Source of the DNA: an uncultured Burkholderiales bacterium
GTDB lineage: Bacteria; Pseudomonadota; Gammaproteobacteria; Burkholderiales; Burkholderiaceae_C
NCBI GenBank assembly: GCA_903886485.1
Contig: CAISMH010000019.1
Location: forward strand, 348,911 to 412,910
DNA length: 64,000 nucleotides
Direction of reading: 5' to 3'
The translations under genes were made by a program, and so were the position numbers. Numbering within the stretch: the first letter of the stretch is position 1; each line of letters starts with the position of its first letter. The notes under the pieces are model-generated. The model did no database searches. It saw nothing but the letters and a program-made list of their open reading frames with translations, and was not told the origin of the DNA. Positions 53,934 through 62,503 of this stretch are shown one piece after another.

Positions 53934-54761
53934 ATGTCGCAAACAGGACCTAAAACCCAAGAGGGTAAATGTAAGTCTGCAAAAAATTCATTGAAGTTTG
54001 GAATTTTCAGCTCAGTTTTATTACCTGGCGAAGATAAAGAGGCTGTTGAAGTTTTAATTGCAAATCTAAAATCAACATTTGCACTAACTCATGGAGCGGG
54101 GGAAGTTTTAGCTTCGCGATATGTACACACAAGCCTACAACTCAACAGACTTCAGCAAGCGCAACTTGCAATTGCTGAAGGAAAGCGCTACTCAAATAAA
54201 TCTCGTGAGAAATTTTGCATCGATGCTGGGATGTACTTCCGTAGCGCAGAGGAAGTGCCAGATTGGTATTTCAACGCAGATCAAGCCCCCAGAACTAAGG
54301 CGTTATTCATCGAAGCCGTGACCAATGATGCTTATTTATTGAAAAATCACTACAGCCCAGATTTGATAAGCTCTGCAAAAACAAAGTTGCCTTATCTCTG
54401 GGAGTTTGTCATGGGCAAGGAGGGGGACCCGCGCCAAAAGGTTCACACCCTTGGAACTTACCTTGGTGCCGAGTTTGGAAGCACTCAACCCCAAACCAAT
54501 ATTCACAGCTTGATCAAAAAGTTGGAAACTGACTACAAGTATGAGTTGTTGTGGGCGCAAAACCTTGACCGATTTGAAGCGATCATTCGTGCGCTGGATG
54601 CTCAAGCCATCTTAGACACGATGACGGACGCAAATCTAGTCAGAGCAGAAAGCTTGTTGCACCGTCGATCACAAGAGTTGCTCTCCACTATGCATCAACT
54701 TAAACAATCACAAGTTGCGGCATCAACAACTATGCAAGCAAAAGAGCCTCTGCTTTCTTGA
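53934..54761 (+). CDS. Hypothetical protein of a mobile-element family, 275 aa
   Basis: A soluble, helix-rich 275-residue protein of unknown function. Its N-terminus GPKTQEGKCKSAKNSLKFGI followed by FSSVLLPGED matches a widespread pattern (GP-[KR]-T-x-EGK-x-x-S-x-NALKHG) found in uncharacterised proteins of phages and mobile regions. The remaining sequence has coiled-coil-like stretches near the C-terminus (SLLHRRSQELLSTMHQLKQS). The ribosome site TTTTGGAGAA resembles the leader of the yqaJ gene in the same insert. The gene is AT-rich like its neighbours and faces the rfb operon across two hairpins. Confidence 0.68.
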   Translation: MSQTGPKTQEGKCKSAKNSLKFGIFSSVLLPGEDKEAVEVLIANLKSTFALTHGAGEVLASRYVHTSLQLNRLQQAQLAIAEGKRYSNKSREKFCIDAGMYFRSAEEVPDWYFNADQAPRTKALFIEAVTNDAYLLKNHYSPDLISSAKTKLPYLWEFVMGKEGDPRQKVHTLGTYLGAEFGSTQPQTNIHSLIKKLETDYKYELLWAQNLDRFEAIIRALDAQAILDTMTDANLVRAESLLHRRSQELLSTMHQLKQSQVAASTTMQAKEPLLS

Positions 54762-54783
54762 CAGAAATTTGCTTGCAAGCTAA

Positions 54784-54835
54784 CGGTCATAAGCCGCATG
54801 ACCGCTTGAAGACGCATTCACAAAGCGTCTTCAAG
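54784..54835. terminator. Two adjacent hairpins between the insert and the rfb operon
   Basis: CGGTCAT-N7-ATGACCG (54784-54804) is followed directly by CTTGAAGACGC-N9-GCGTCTTCAAG (54805-54835), both perfect. They separate the convergent 275-residue gene and rfbC and may act as a two-way terminator. They also mark the change from AT-rich insert to operon. Confidence 0.6.
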
Positions 54836-54844
54836 TTCACGCTT

Positions 54845-55390
54845 TTAAAATTCCCATCCAGGTGCTGCGGCATCCTTAGCGGCTAAAAGCGGTTGACCAT
54901 CTATCAAATGCAGCGGCCATTCGACGCCCACTGCTGGATCGCTCCACAATAAGCTACGCTCAAACTCAGGGTAGTAATAGTCTGTTGTTTTATATAAAAA
55001 CTCTGCGCTATCACTGGTCACCAAAAAACCATGCGCCAAACCTGCGGGTATCCAAAGCTGCTTTTTGTTTTCAACAGATAGCTCTTGGCCGAACCATTGA
55101 CCGAACGTTGGAGAGCCCTTGCGAATATCAACCGCCACATCAAACACAGCACCTTGAGTAACACGCACCAACTTGCCTTGCGCATGCTGCACTTGGTAGT
55201 GCAAACCGCGCAACACACCTTTTGCTGACTTGCTGTGGTTGTCTTGCACAAAGGTTTCTTTCAAGCCAGTGGCTTGTTCAAAGTCTTTCGCATTGAAGCT
55301 TTCATAAAAGAAGCCCCGCGCATCGCCAAACACTTTGGGCTCTAGCACCAGCACGCCATCTATGGGTGTAGTCGTTACTTGGTAAGGCAT
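54845..55390 (-). CDS. rfbC: dTDP-4-dehydrorhamnose 3,5-epimerase
   Basis: Third enzyme of dTDP-L-rhamnose synthesis. The 181-residue cupin protein has FGDARGFFYESFNAKDF, the catalytic-region FVQDNHSKSAKGVLRGLHYQ (with the HSKS and LRGLHYQ motifs) and IPAGLAHGFLVTSDSAEFLY. The start at 55390 (MPYQVTTTPIDG) is preferred to a longer frame reaching into rfbA. It begins 5 bases after the rfbA stop in the order rfbB-D-A-C and is the last gene of the operon. It faces two hairpins. Confidence 0.95.
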   Translation of the reverse strand: MPYQVTTTPIDGVLVLEPKVFGDARGFFYESFNAKDFEQATGLKETFVQDNHSKSAKGVLRGLHYQVQHAQGKLVRVTQGAVFDVAVDIRKGSPTFGQWFGQELSVENKKQLWIPAGLAHGFLVTSDSAEFLYKTTDYYYPEFERSLLWSDPAVGVEWPLHLIDGQPLLAAKDAAAPGWEF

Positions 55391-55395
55391 GGCGT

Positions 55396-56271
55396 TTACT
55401 TCAATAGGTTTAGCAGGTATTGGCCGTAGCAATTTTTAGCCAAAGGCTTAGCAAGTTTTTCTAGGGCTGCCGCATCAATCCATTTTTCGTGGAAGGCAAT
55501 TTCTTCGGGGCAGGCCACCATTAAACCTTGGCGTTTTTGCAATGTACCAATAAAGCTAGCCGCTTCTAGCAGGCTGTCATGCGTACCCGTGTCTAGCCAC
55601 GCATAGCCACGGCCCATAATTTCTACATTCAACTGGCCTAGCTCTAGATAGCGCTTGTTCACATCGGTAATTTCTAGCTCACCGCGGTGTGATGGCTTCA
55701 CTGCCGCGGCGATATCGCATACCTGCTCGTCACAGAAATACAACCCTGTGACGGCGTAGTTGCTCTTGGGCTTGACTGGTTTCTCTTCAATGCTCAAGGC
55801 ACGGAATTTGTCATCAAACTCCACCACGCCATAACGCTCGGGGTCATGTACATGGTATGCAAACACACTAGCTCCGCTGGTGCGTGCATTTGCACTATGC
55901 AACTGCTTCACCAAGTCATGGCCGTAGAAGATGTTGTCGCCCAACACCAGTGCACTGGGATGGTCTGCCACAAAGTCTTTACCGATGATGAAAGCCTGAG
56001 CCAACCCATCAGGACTAGGTTGCACCGCGTATTCAATATGCATGCCCCACTGGCTTCCATCACCCAGCAGTTCAGTAAAACGTGGCGTGTCTTGAGGTGT
56101 GGAGATGATCAGCACCTCACGGATACCACTAAGCATCAGCGTGGTGAGCGGGTAGTAAATCATGGGTTTGTCATACACGGGCATCAGCTGTTTGCTGACC
56201 GCTTGCGTGACTGGATACAAACGGGTGCCAGAGCCGCCCGCGAGGATGATGCCTTTGCGTTGTTTTGTCAT
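55396..56271 (-). CDS. rfbA: Glucose-1-phosphate thymidylyltransferase
   Basis: First enzyme of the dTDP-rhamnose route; makes dTDP-glucose. The 291-residue protein has the nucleotide-binding [20 protein letters not shown], the [16 protein letters not shown] block and the later [18 protein letters not shown] block. It lies 15 bases downstream of rfbD, as part of rfbBDAC. It also feeds other dTDP-sugar pathways if present, but no other dTDP-sugar genes are in the window. Confidence 0.96.
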   Translation of the reverse strand: MTKQRKGIILAGGSGTRLYPVTQAVSKQLMPVYDKPMIYYPLTTLMLSGIREVLIISTPQDTPRFTELLGDGSQWGMHIEYAVQPSPDGLAQAFIIGKDFVADHPSALVLGDNIFYGHDLVKQLHSANARTSGASVFAYHVHDPERYGVVEFDDKFRALSIEEKPVKPKSNYAVTGLYFCDEQVCDIAAAVKPSHRGELEITDVNKRYLELGQLNVEIMGRGYAWLDTGTHDSLLEAASFIGTLQKRQGLMVACPEEIAFHEKWIDAAALEKLAKPLAKNCYGQYLLNLLK

Positions 56272-56286
56272 GTCTGTGCTTCTTAT

Positions 56287-57183
56287 TTAGAGTATTTCGG
56301 CAAGCATGCGTTCTACGCCCTGCTGCCAAGGCGGCAACACCAAGCCAAATGCTTGCTGTAGTTTATGCGTGCACAGGTGCGAGTTCAGCGGACGCTTTGC
56401 TGTAGTAGGGAATTCGCTGGTAGCTACGGGCACAATGTCAGCCACTTTCCAGCCAAGCTCGGGCTTGATGGCTTTGGCCTTCTCCACCACATGACTGGCG
56501 TAGCCGTGCCATGTGGTTTCACCCGAAGCCACGAGGTGATACACCCCGCTGAACGAAATGTTTTGCGTGTTCAACACTCGGCGCATGGCATGTGCTGTGA
56601 CATCTGCAATCAAGTCTGCACCTGTGGGTGCGCCGTATTGGTCGTTGATGACGGTTAGCTTGTCGCGCTCTTGTGCCAAGCGCAGCATGGTTTTGGCAAA
56701 GTTGCCACCGCGTGCGGCATACACCCAGCTGGTGCGGAAGATTAAATACTTGCAACCACTGGCAACAATGGCTTTTTCGCCATCCAGCTTGGTTTGGCCA
56801 TACACGCTCAGCGGGCCTGTGCCCTCGCCCTCTTGCCTAGGGTGCGTGCCACTGCCATCAAAAACATAGTCGGTCGAGTAATGCACCAGCCATGCGCCCA
56901 CTAGCGCTGCAGCTTTGGCCAAGGCAGCAGGCGCGTCGGTATTTAAAACCTTTGCCAGCTCAGGCTCTGACTCGGCTTTATCCACTGCGGTATGCGCGGC
57001 GGCATTGACGATGAAATCTGGCTTGTAGGCCAGTACCGTTTGCGCCAATTGTTCGGGGTTGGATAAATCACCGCAATATTGGGTACTGTGTCGGTCTAGT
57101 GCGAGTACCTCGCCCAAAGGGGCCAAGCTGCGTTGCAGCTCCCAGCCCACTTGTCCGTTTTTGCCTAAAAGAAGGATTTTCAT
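56287..57183 (-). CDS. rfbD: dTDP-4-dehydrorhamnose reductase
   Basis: Last enzyme of dTDP-L-rhamnose synthesis. The 298-residue extended SDR has ILLLGKNGQVGWELQRSLAP at the N-terminus, the ALVGAWLVHYSTDYVFDG catalytic-region block and a YGQTKLDGEKAI motif with the YxxxK pair. It lies 9 bases downstream of rfbB and 15 bases upstream of rfbA. Confidence 0.95.
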   Translation of the reverse strand: MKILLLGKNGQVGWELQRSLAPLGEVLALDRHSTQYCGDLSNPEQLAQTVLAYKPDFIVNAAAHTAVDKAESEPELAKVLNTDAPAALAKAAALVGAWLVHYSTDYVFDGSGTHPRQEGEGTGPLSVYGQTKLDGEKAIVASGCKYLIFRTSWVYAARGGNFAKTMLRLAQERDKLTVINDQYGAPTGADLIADVTAHAMRRVLNTQNISFSGVYHLVASGETTWHGYASHVVEKAKAIKPELGWKVADIVPVATSEFPTTAKRPLNSHLCTHKLQQAFGLVLPPWQQGVERMLAEIL

Positions 57184-57192
57184 GGCCAGCCT

Positions 57193-58254
57193 TTAAGCAC
57201 CGTATTGCTTACCTACCCACTGGCGATACGCACCACTGGTCACGCCCTCTACCCAAGCTTGGTTAGTCAAATACCACTGCACAGTTTTGCGGATGCCAGT
57301 CTCGAATGTTTCTTGCGGCTTCCAGCCTAGATCGCGCTCTATCTTACGTGCATCTATGGCGTAGCGGCGATCATGGCCTGGGCGGTCTTTGACGTATGTA
57401 ATTTGTTCAGCATAGCGTATACCGTCTAAGCGGGGCTTCAGCTCGTCCAATACCGCGCACAGGGTGTTAACCACTTCGAGATTGGGCTTTTCGTTCCAAC
57501 CGCCAATGTTGTAGGTCTCGCCTACTTTGCCAGCTTCAAGTACCCGGGCAATGGCTCGGCAGTGATCTTCTACATACAGCCAATCGCGCACTTGTTGACC
57601 ATCGCCATAAATGGGCAATGGCTTGCCAGCCAAGGCGTTGAGCAACACCAAGGGAATCAGCTTTTCTGGAAAGTGATACGGCCCATAATTGTTGCTGCAG
57701 TTGGTGGTCAGCACAGGCAAGCCATAAGTGTGATGCCACGCACGAACCAAGTGGTCGCTAGCGGCCTTACTGGCTGAGTAGGGGCTGTTGGGCTCGTAGT
57801 TTTTCGTTTCGGCAAATGGAGGGTCGAAGGGCGACAACGTGCCATACACCTCGTCGGTCGACACATGCAAAAAGCGGAAGGCTTCTTTTTCAGCAGGAGG
57901 CAAGTCCTGCCAAAAGGCACGCACACTTTCTAGCAAGTTGAATGTGCCCACGACGTTGGTTTCAATGAAGTCACCAGGACCGTGGATAGAGCGATCTACA
58001 TGGCTTTCTGCTGCAAAGTTCAGTACAGCTCGCGGCTGATGCTCGGCCAACAGCTTGGATACTAAAGAGCGGTCGCCAATATCGCCCCGGATAAAGATGT
58101 GGCCCGGATCGTCTTTAAGGGCATCCAAATTGGCCAAATTGCCTGCATAGGTGAGTTTGTCTAAATTCACCACAGCTTCGTTTGACGATGACAGCCATGT
58201 TTGTACAAAATTGCTGCCGATAAAGCCGGCGCAGCCAGTTACGAGAATAGTCAT
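57193..58254 (-). CDS. rfbB: dTDP-glucose 4,6-dehydratase
   Basis: Second enzyme of the dTDP-rhamnose pathway. The 353-residue SDR has [19 protein letters not shown], the catalytic STDEVYGTL block, the [20 protein letters not shown] block with the YxxxK pair, and [19 protein letters not shown]. It is the first gene of rfbBDAC. The region upstream (58255-58480) contains a tyrosine-recombinase fragment on the other strand instead of an ordinary gene, so its promoter must lie in or near that remnant. Confidence 0.96.
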   Translation of the reverse strand: MTILVTGCAGFIGSNFVQTWLSSSNEAVVNLDKLTYAGNLANLDALKDDPGHIFIRGDIGDRSLVSKLLAEHQPRAVLNFAAESHVDRSIHGPGDFIETNVVGTFNLLESVRAFWQDLPPAEKEAFRFLHVSTDEVYGTLSPFDPPFAETKNYEPNSPYSASKAASDHLVRAWHHTYGLPVLTTNCSNNYGPYHFPEKLIPLVLLNALAGKPLPIYGDGQQVRDWLYVEDHCRAIARVLEAGKVGETYNIGGWNEKPNLEVVNTLCAVLDELKPRLDGIRYAEQITYVKDRPGHDRRYAIDARKIERDLGWKPQETFETGIRKTVQWYLTNQAWVEGVTSGAYRQWVGKQYGA

Positions 58255-58260
58255 GATTAC

Positions 58261-58440
58261 ATTGTAGTTATTACAAGTGCAAAGATTGATCGTATCTCAG
58301 ACTCTCTACGCGAAGACACAGCCCAAGATTTTTTAAGCCTTGGCGCAAGTCTTCCACAAATCATGACGAAGGGTGGCTGGTCAAAATCAGACACCGTTAT
58401 GAGATACGTGGAAAGCCAACCCCTCAGGCCCAGTGGGGGT
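58261..58440 (+). pseudogene. C-terminal remnant of a tyrosine recombinase/integrase
   Basis: Between rfbB and wbaP the plus-strand frame reads DSLREDTAQDFLSLGASLPQ and then IMTKGGWSKSDTVMRYVE. This follows the end of phage-type integrases, where HSLRVGxAQDLLxxG is followed by the GRW segment and the active-site tyrosine in RYxE. The arginine of LR and the terminal tyrosine remain, but the histidine has become Asp, the VGA part is altered, and everything N-terminal (catalytic R, H, SAM-like domain) is missing. Only about 55 recognisable codons survive, so the gene is decayed. It indicates that a mobile element once ended near here. Confidence 0.68.
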
Positions 58441-58480
58441 CAATATCGCAACTCAATAAGTAGCTTTGCAAACCACACTT

Positions 58481-59911
58481 TTAGTAGGCACCTTTACCTC
58501 CAAATACCACTTTGATTGTTTTGAATAAGATAGCAATGTCATACCAAAGCGACCAGTTTTTCACGTACCAAGTATCGAGATAAACCCGAGCTTCATAACC
58601 TGAATCACTTCGTCCACTCACCTGCCACAAGCCAGTTATACCTGGGCGCACCATTAAAAAATAATCGACATCGGCGCCATAACGTTCTAGCTCCGCCTCT
58701 ATGACTGGACGTGGGCCGACAAGGCTCATATCACCGCGAATTACATTGATTAGCTGGGGCAACTCATCAAGGCTTGTACGTCGTAAAAAACGACCAATGC
58801 GTGTGATTCGCGGGTCGTTACGCAGTTTGAACTCGCGCTGCCACTCATTTCGTAAAGCTGAGTCACTGGCCAGATATAGCTGCAACTGTTCTTCGGCGTC
58901 CACCCTCATAGTGCGAAACTTATAGCAAGGAAACAGCTTACCCAACCGCCCCACTCTCATATGAGTAAAGATCGCCGGCCCACCGTCACGCCGAATCAAC
59001 CAGACCATTAACGCAAATGGCAAAGCCAACAACACAACCAATATAGAGGCCGCAATTAGATCCACCATACGTTTAACCAACCGCGCCGGCCAATAACTCA
59101 GGTTATTGCGCAGTTTAAGCAAAGCCACTTCGTATGAGAAAAAATACGAAATATCTGTGCCAAATAATGGCACACCCCGCATGGCTGGGATTACGCTCAC
59201 GTCTTGTGCCTGTAGTTGAGACAACTTACGCAGCACAATTTCACGCAAGTCGTTCTGCCCCGACTCTAACGCCAAGAGAAACTGCACGCCAGGGATCTCT
59301 GCATATTGACGCAGAAACTTAGCATCTTCTTGCAATGCGGTGTACACATCAACCGAAGCCAACACCTCAAAGCCCAACGCAGGCTCGCTTTGCAGGGCCC
59401 TCATTGCGTCTTTCGCATTTGGACCATTACCAACTAACAGTGTTGGACGCTGCCACACGAGCATGTGCCGCATACCCTCACGAAACATTCCTCGCATCAA
59501 CGGCACGCACAGCGCCACCAGCGACCAAGTAATGAACCACCACATACGGGATGAATTCCAGCGTGTCATACCAACAATGGCTAAGTCCAGTAAGGCCAAC
59601 ATCAACAACACCCATAGCACTTCCCCCAACTCCGTCCAAAACGGCTTGCGCTCGCTATAGTGCCCAAAACGAACCAAGAACGAGCCAATCCCTATAGCCA
59701 CCACAACCAGCCAAGCCCAGTAGCGTTGCAAATCTTGTGACATGAGCCATTGTTCATCACCTACTTCACTGAACGCATAGACTGAAACAGCAGCTAGTGC
59801 ACCCGCCAAGGAAAAAGCCAACACATCAGACAGCAACAAAGTCATCTTGGTCAAACGAATTTGCAACCGCGACAAGCGACGCCAGCGCGTCGGTTCCATT
59901 AATTCCAACAT
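58481..59911 (-). CDS. Undecaprenyl-phosphate galactose phosphotransferase (WbaP type)
   Basis: A 476-residue initiating sugar-phosphate transferase. The N-terminal half has four to five membrane helices (LLLSDVLAFSLAGALAAVSV, YWAWLVVVAIGIGSFLV) and a cytoplasmic CoA-binding-like region (TLLVGNGPNAKDAMRALQS). The C-terminal catalytic domain has KRMVDLIAAS, HMRVGRLGKLFPCYKFRTM, DELPQLINVIRGDMSLVGPR and RPGITGLWQVSGRSD. It transfers Gal-1-P (or a related sugar) to undecaprenyl phosphate. A second start at 59899 is possible. It ends inside the integrase-remnant strand and follows a GT2 gene by 1 base. With the fusion at 44920, it is the second initiating enzyme in the locus. Confidence 0.9.
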   Translation of the reverse strand: MLELMEPTRWRRLSRLQIRLTKMTLLLSDVLAFSLAGALAAVSVYAFSEVGDEQWLMSQDLQRYWAWLVVVAIGIGSFLVRFGHYSERKPFWTELGEVLWVLLMLALLDLAIVGMTRWNSSRMWWFITWSLVALCVPLMRGMFREGMRHMLVWQRPTLLVGNGPNAKDAMRALQSEPALGFEVLASVDVYTALQEDAKFLRQYAEIPGVQFLLALESGQNDLREIVLRKLSQLQAQDVSVIPAMRGVPLFGTDISYFFSYEVALLKLRNNLSYWPARLVKRMVDLIAASILVVLLALPFALMVWLIRRDGGPAIFTHMRVGRLGKLFPCYKFRTMRVDAEEQLQLYLASDSALRNEWQREFKLRNDPRITRIGRFLRRTSLDELPQLINVIRGDMSLVGPRPVIEAELERYGADVDYFLMVRPGITGLWQVSGRSDSGYEARVYLDTWYVKNWSLWYDIAILFKTIKVVFGGKGAY

Positions 59912-59912
59912 T

Positions 59913-60821
59913 TCAATTCCAATACCCCTTATGCATGCTAAAAAATCGCTTCAAGCGCAAGGGCAAATATGTCTCATGACGGCCAAGTTTGTAGCCAAGC
60001 CACTTAGCAAAAGTGCGTAAGGTCGCGTCGAGCAACCAGCTAGGCTCGTGACGCCATAAGTATTTCATCTCGGACAATAAAAAACGCAGACCTTCGCCTC
60101 TCGCCTCACCAAAGGTCTGCAACAGCCACGAACTACGGGCGTGAAAAATGCCAGTATCAAAGTAACGGCAAAACTCTTGTCTCAGTGTGTAATTGTGCGA
60201 GTGAGATACACAGGCCTCAGCGACATACGCAACGCGCTTACCCTCTATGAGCACACGAGCTGCAACAGACATGTCTTCGCCCAGAATTACATCTGACGGG
60301 AAACCACCAGCAGCCAAGAGGTCAGCAAGCCGATAAGCTGCAAATGAATTAGAAAAAAAGCACGTTTTAATCCCGAACTGCGGCTGGTCGGCCATGCTGA
60401 GCGTGCGAGAAGTCGCGGGGTAATTAAACAACCGGGCATGGGCGGCTATAGGAGTTGCATCCATATGTGGTAGCTGGCGTCCAAATGCACAAGCAATAGA
60501 CGGATCATCAAACGCAGACAGAAGTACCGGCAATGCATCTGAATTAGCAAGCAGGGCGTCCTGCGTCATGAACACCACTAACTCTGTGTTTGACGGGAGA
60601 TGTTGCAAAGCCATGTTACGCGTGCCGCCGTGACTAAACTCTTTCACCTCAATGCTCAGCCGTCTCCATCCAAGTGGCAACTCCAAAAGCTCCATACCGT
60701 CTGTAGATTCAGAATCAACCACCAAACCCGATATTGGATAACGCTGTTGCCTCATCAAAGACAGCCAATCTATCCACATAGGACCAGGATTGTGGGTAGG
60801 GACTATCAGGCAAGCAGACAT
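59913..60821 (-). CDS. Glycosyltransferase family 2 (rhamnosyltransferase-like)
   Basis: A 302-residue GT-A enzyme. The N-terminal CLIVPTHNPGPMWIDWLSLM starts the fold, VVDSESTDGMELLEL contains a nucleotide-binding Asp, and ELVVFMTQDALLANSDALPV holds the DxD-like acidic part. LGEDMSVAARVLIEGKRVAY is the following catalytic-base block. The pattern resembles rhamnosyltransferases that use dTDP-L-rhamnose, whose synthesis genes are 2 kb away. Its stop is immediately before the wbaP start. It is divergent from the next GT2 gene. Confidence 0.86.
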   Translation of the reverse strand: MSACLIVPTHNPGPMWIDWLSLMRQQRYPISGLVVDSESTDGMELLELPLGWRRLSIEVKEFSHGGTRNMALQHLPSNTELVVFMTQDALLANSDALPVLLSAFDDPSIACAFGRQLPHMDATPIAAHARLFNYPATSRTLSMADQPQFGIKTCFFSNSFAAYRLADLLAAGGFPSDVILGEDMSVAARVLIEGKRVAYVAEACVSHSHNYTLRQEFCRYFDTGIFHARSSWLLQTFGEARGEGLRFLLSEMKYLWRHEPSWLLDATLRTFAKWLGYKLGRHETYLPLRLKRFFSMHKGYWN

Positions 60822-60874
60822 GGCAAAGAAAAGAACAATTTAAAAACCTAAAACAACTCGTGGAGAATTAGAGC

Positions 60875-61810
60875 ATGCCAAAGCAACCAACCGTTCATAT
60901 CCTCCTTGCCACTTACAACGGTGAACGCTTCTTGACAGAACAGCTTGAGTCGATCAGCCGACAAACCCACCATTACTGGACACTAACTGTAAGTGACGAC
61001 GGTTCTAAAGATGAAACTCTCCTAACCATTGAGCGTTTTGCAAGGCAAGTTCAGCAACCCGTAAAAGTGCTACAAGGCCCAAATAAAGAATCTTCCACAG
61101 CTAATTTTTTTCACCTACTTGCTAATTCACCAATTGATAGCGATGAAGATCTGTACGCTTTTTGTGACCAAGATGATGTCTGGCATGACGATAAATTGGA
61201 ACGGGCCGTGAAATGGCACTTACAACACACAGATCAGGAAGTGCGACTATATTGCGGACGCACTGAATTTGTAGATGAAAATCTTCACCCAATTGGTTTA
61301 AGCCCAAGCATCAAACGCCCACCTAGTTTTGGAAATGCATTAGTCCAAAACATTGCCAGCGGCAACACTATGGTTTTTAGTCTTACCTTACTTGTGTCAC
61401 AAAACAGAGTATTGACTGAACACAGCGTATGGCACGACTGGACTACTTATATTGTGGCTACCGCACTTGACGGTGTGGTTTTTTTTGATGACAAGCCATG
61501 TCTTTATTACAGACAACATTCTGACAATGTTATTGGATCAAACGACGGTTTTAAAGCACAGCTCACAAGGTTGAAACCCCTACTTAACGGGCGCTTCAAG
61601 CGCTGGGCCGATATAAACTGCTCGGCGGCTCATGATTTGCTGGACGTTATGCCCCCTATGACTATAAATACATTGAGGAATTTTGAATCAATGCGCTCCG
61701 CACCTTATGCTGCAACTAGAGTATTTTCTTTTTTAAAATCAGATATTCGTCGGCAGCGCTTAAGCTCTAATCTAGTTCTGGCATTTGCGATTTTGTTGAA
61801 ACTTGGTTAA
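60875..61810 (+). CDS. Glycosyltransferase family 2 (rhamnosyltransferase-like), second
   Basis: A 311-residue GT-A enzyme. VHILLATYNGERFLTEQLES, TVSDDGSKDETLLTIERFA, and YAFCDQDDVWHDDKLERAV (with the DQDD metal-binding acids) are the family blocks, typical of capsule and O-antigen rhamnosyltransferases. The C-terminal about 60 residues are helical and basic. The gene is visibly AT-richer than galE or rfb, as are the following genes, suggesting separate acquisition. It runs opposite to its neighbours and converges with the nucleotidyltransferase gene without a gap. Confidence 0.86.
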   Translation: MPKQPTVHILLATYNGERFLTEQLESISRQTHHYWTLTVSDDGSKDETLLTIERFARQVQQPVKVLQGPNKESSTANFFHLLANSPIDSDEDLYAFCDQDDVWHDDKLERAVKWHLQHTDQEVRLYCGRTEFVDENLHPIGLSPSIKRPPSFGNALVQNIASGNTMVFSLTLLVSQNRVLTEHSVWHDWTTYIVATALDGVVFFDDKPCLYYRQHSDNVIGSNDGFKAQLTRLKPLLNGRFKRWADINCSAAHDLLDVMPPMTINTLRNFESMRSAPYAATRVFSFLKSDIRRQRLSSNLVLAFAILLKLG

Positions 61811-62503
61811 TTAAAACTCACGCTCCGCCAACGCCAGACTCTCCAATGTTCCAATATCTCGATGGTAATCTGCATTGTGAAAAGTTTGAATTTTTCCAAT
61901 AAAATGCGGGAGAACTTCAGTGCTGATGTCGCAGACGTCTTTGTCCAAAGATGCAATGTAATCAATCACTGAGGGTTCGAAAATATATACAGCAGCGTTA
62001 GCTCTGGTACCCGGTGGGTTAGCCACCTTCTCATGAAAATCCTGAACGACACCCCGTGCATCCACCTCTGCAATGCCACAAGTTTGCGGGGCATCCGTGT
62101 CAAAGGTCATCATAGTCATCACGCATTCAGGGCTGCGAGCAACATGTGCTGCAATAAATTCTGCTGGTCTAAACCTTGTCAAATTGTCAGCGTGTGCAAC
62201 CATCAGGGCTTGGTCAGCACAAAAAGCACGGTTTTTCAAAATAGTTCCTGCCGTTCCCAACAAATGATCTTCATGAATTAAATCGACTGATGAACTCCAA
62301 ATAGAGCTTGCGACAAAATTGCAAACAGGTGCAGGAAGATAATGCGTGTTAATCAATATTCGTTCCACACCATTATTAAACAGCAAATCTAGCCAATAAC
62401 CCAGCAGCGGCTTGCCATGAATTGGAACCATGCATTTAGGAACTGTATTTGTAATAGGCCTTAATCGGGTACCCAACCCGGCCGCTAGCAATATTGCTCT
62501 CAT
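61811..62503 (-). CDS. Sugar-phosphate nucleotidyltransferase (HddC-like)
   Basis: A 230-residue nucleotidyltransferase. LAAGLGTRLRPITNTVPK at residues 6-23 is the nucleotide-binding signature, and HEDHLLGTAGTILKN plus a GIAEVDARGVVQDFHEKV block match mannose-1-P / heptose-1-P guanylyltransferases of the HddC type. AAVYIFEPSVIDYIASL is near the end. The start overlaps the stop of the two-domain heptose-like gene by 4 bases. The pair suggests synthesis of a nucleotide-activated heptose or similar sugar; which nucleotide is used is not clear. Confidence 0.84.
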   Translation of the reverse strand: MRAILLAAGLGTRLRPITNTVPKCMVPIHGKPLLGYWLDLLFNNGVERILINTHYLPAPVCNFVASSIWSSSVDLIHEDHLLGTAGTILKNRAFCADQALMVAHADNLTRFRPAEFIAAHVARSPECVMTMMTFDTDAPQTCGIAEVDARGVVQDFHEKVANPPGTRANAAVYIFEPSVIDYIASLDKDVCDISTEVLPHFIGKIQTFHNADYHRDIGTLESLALAEREF

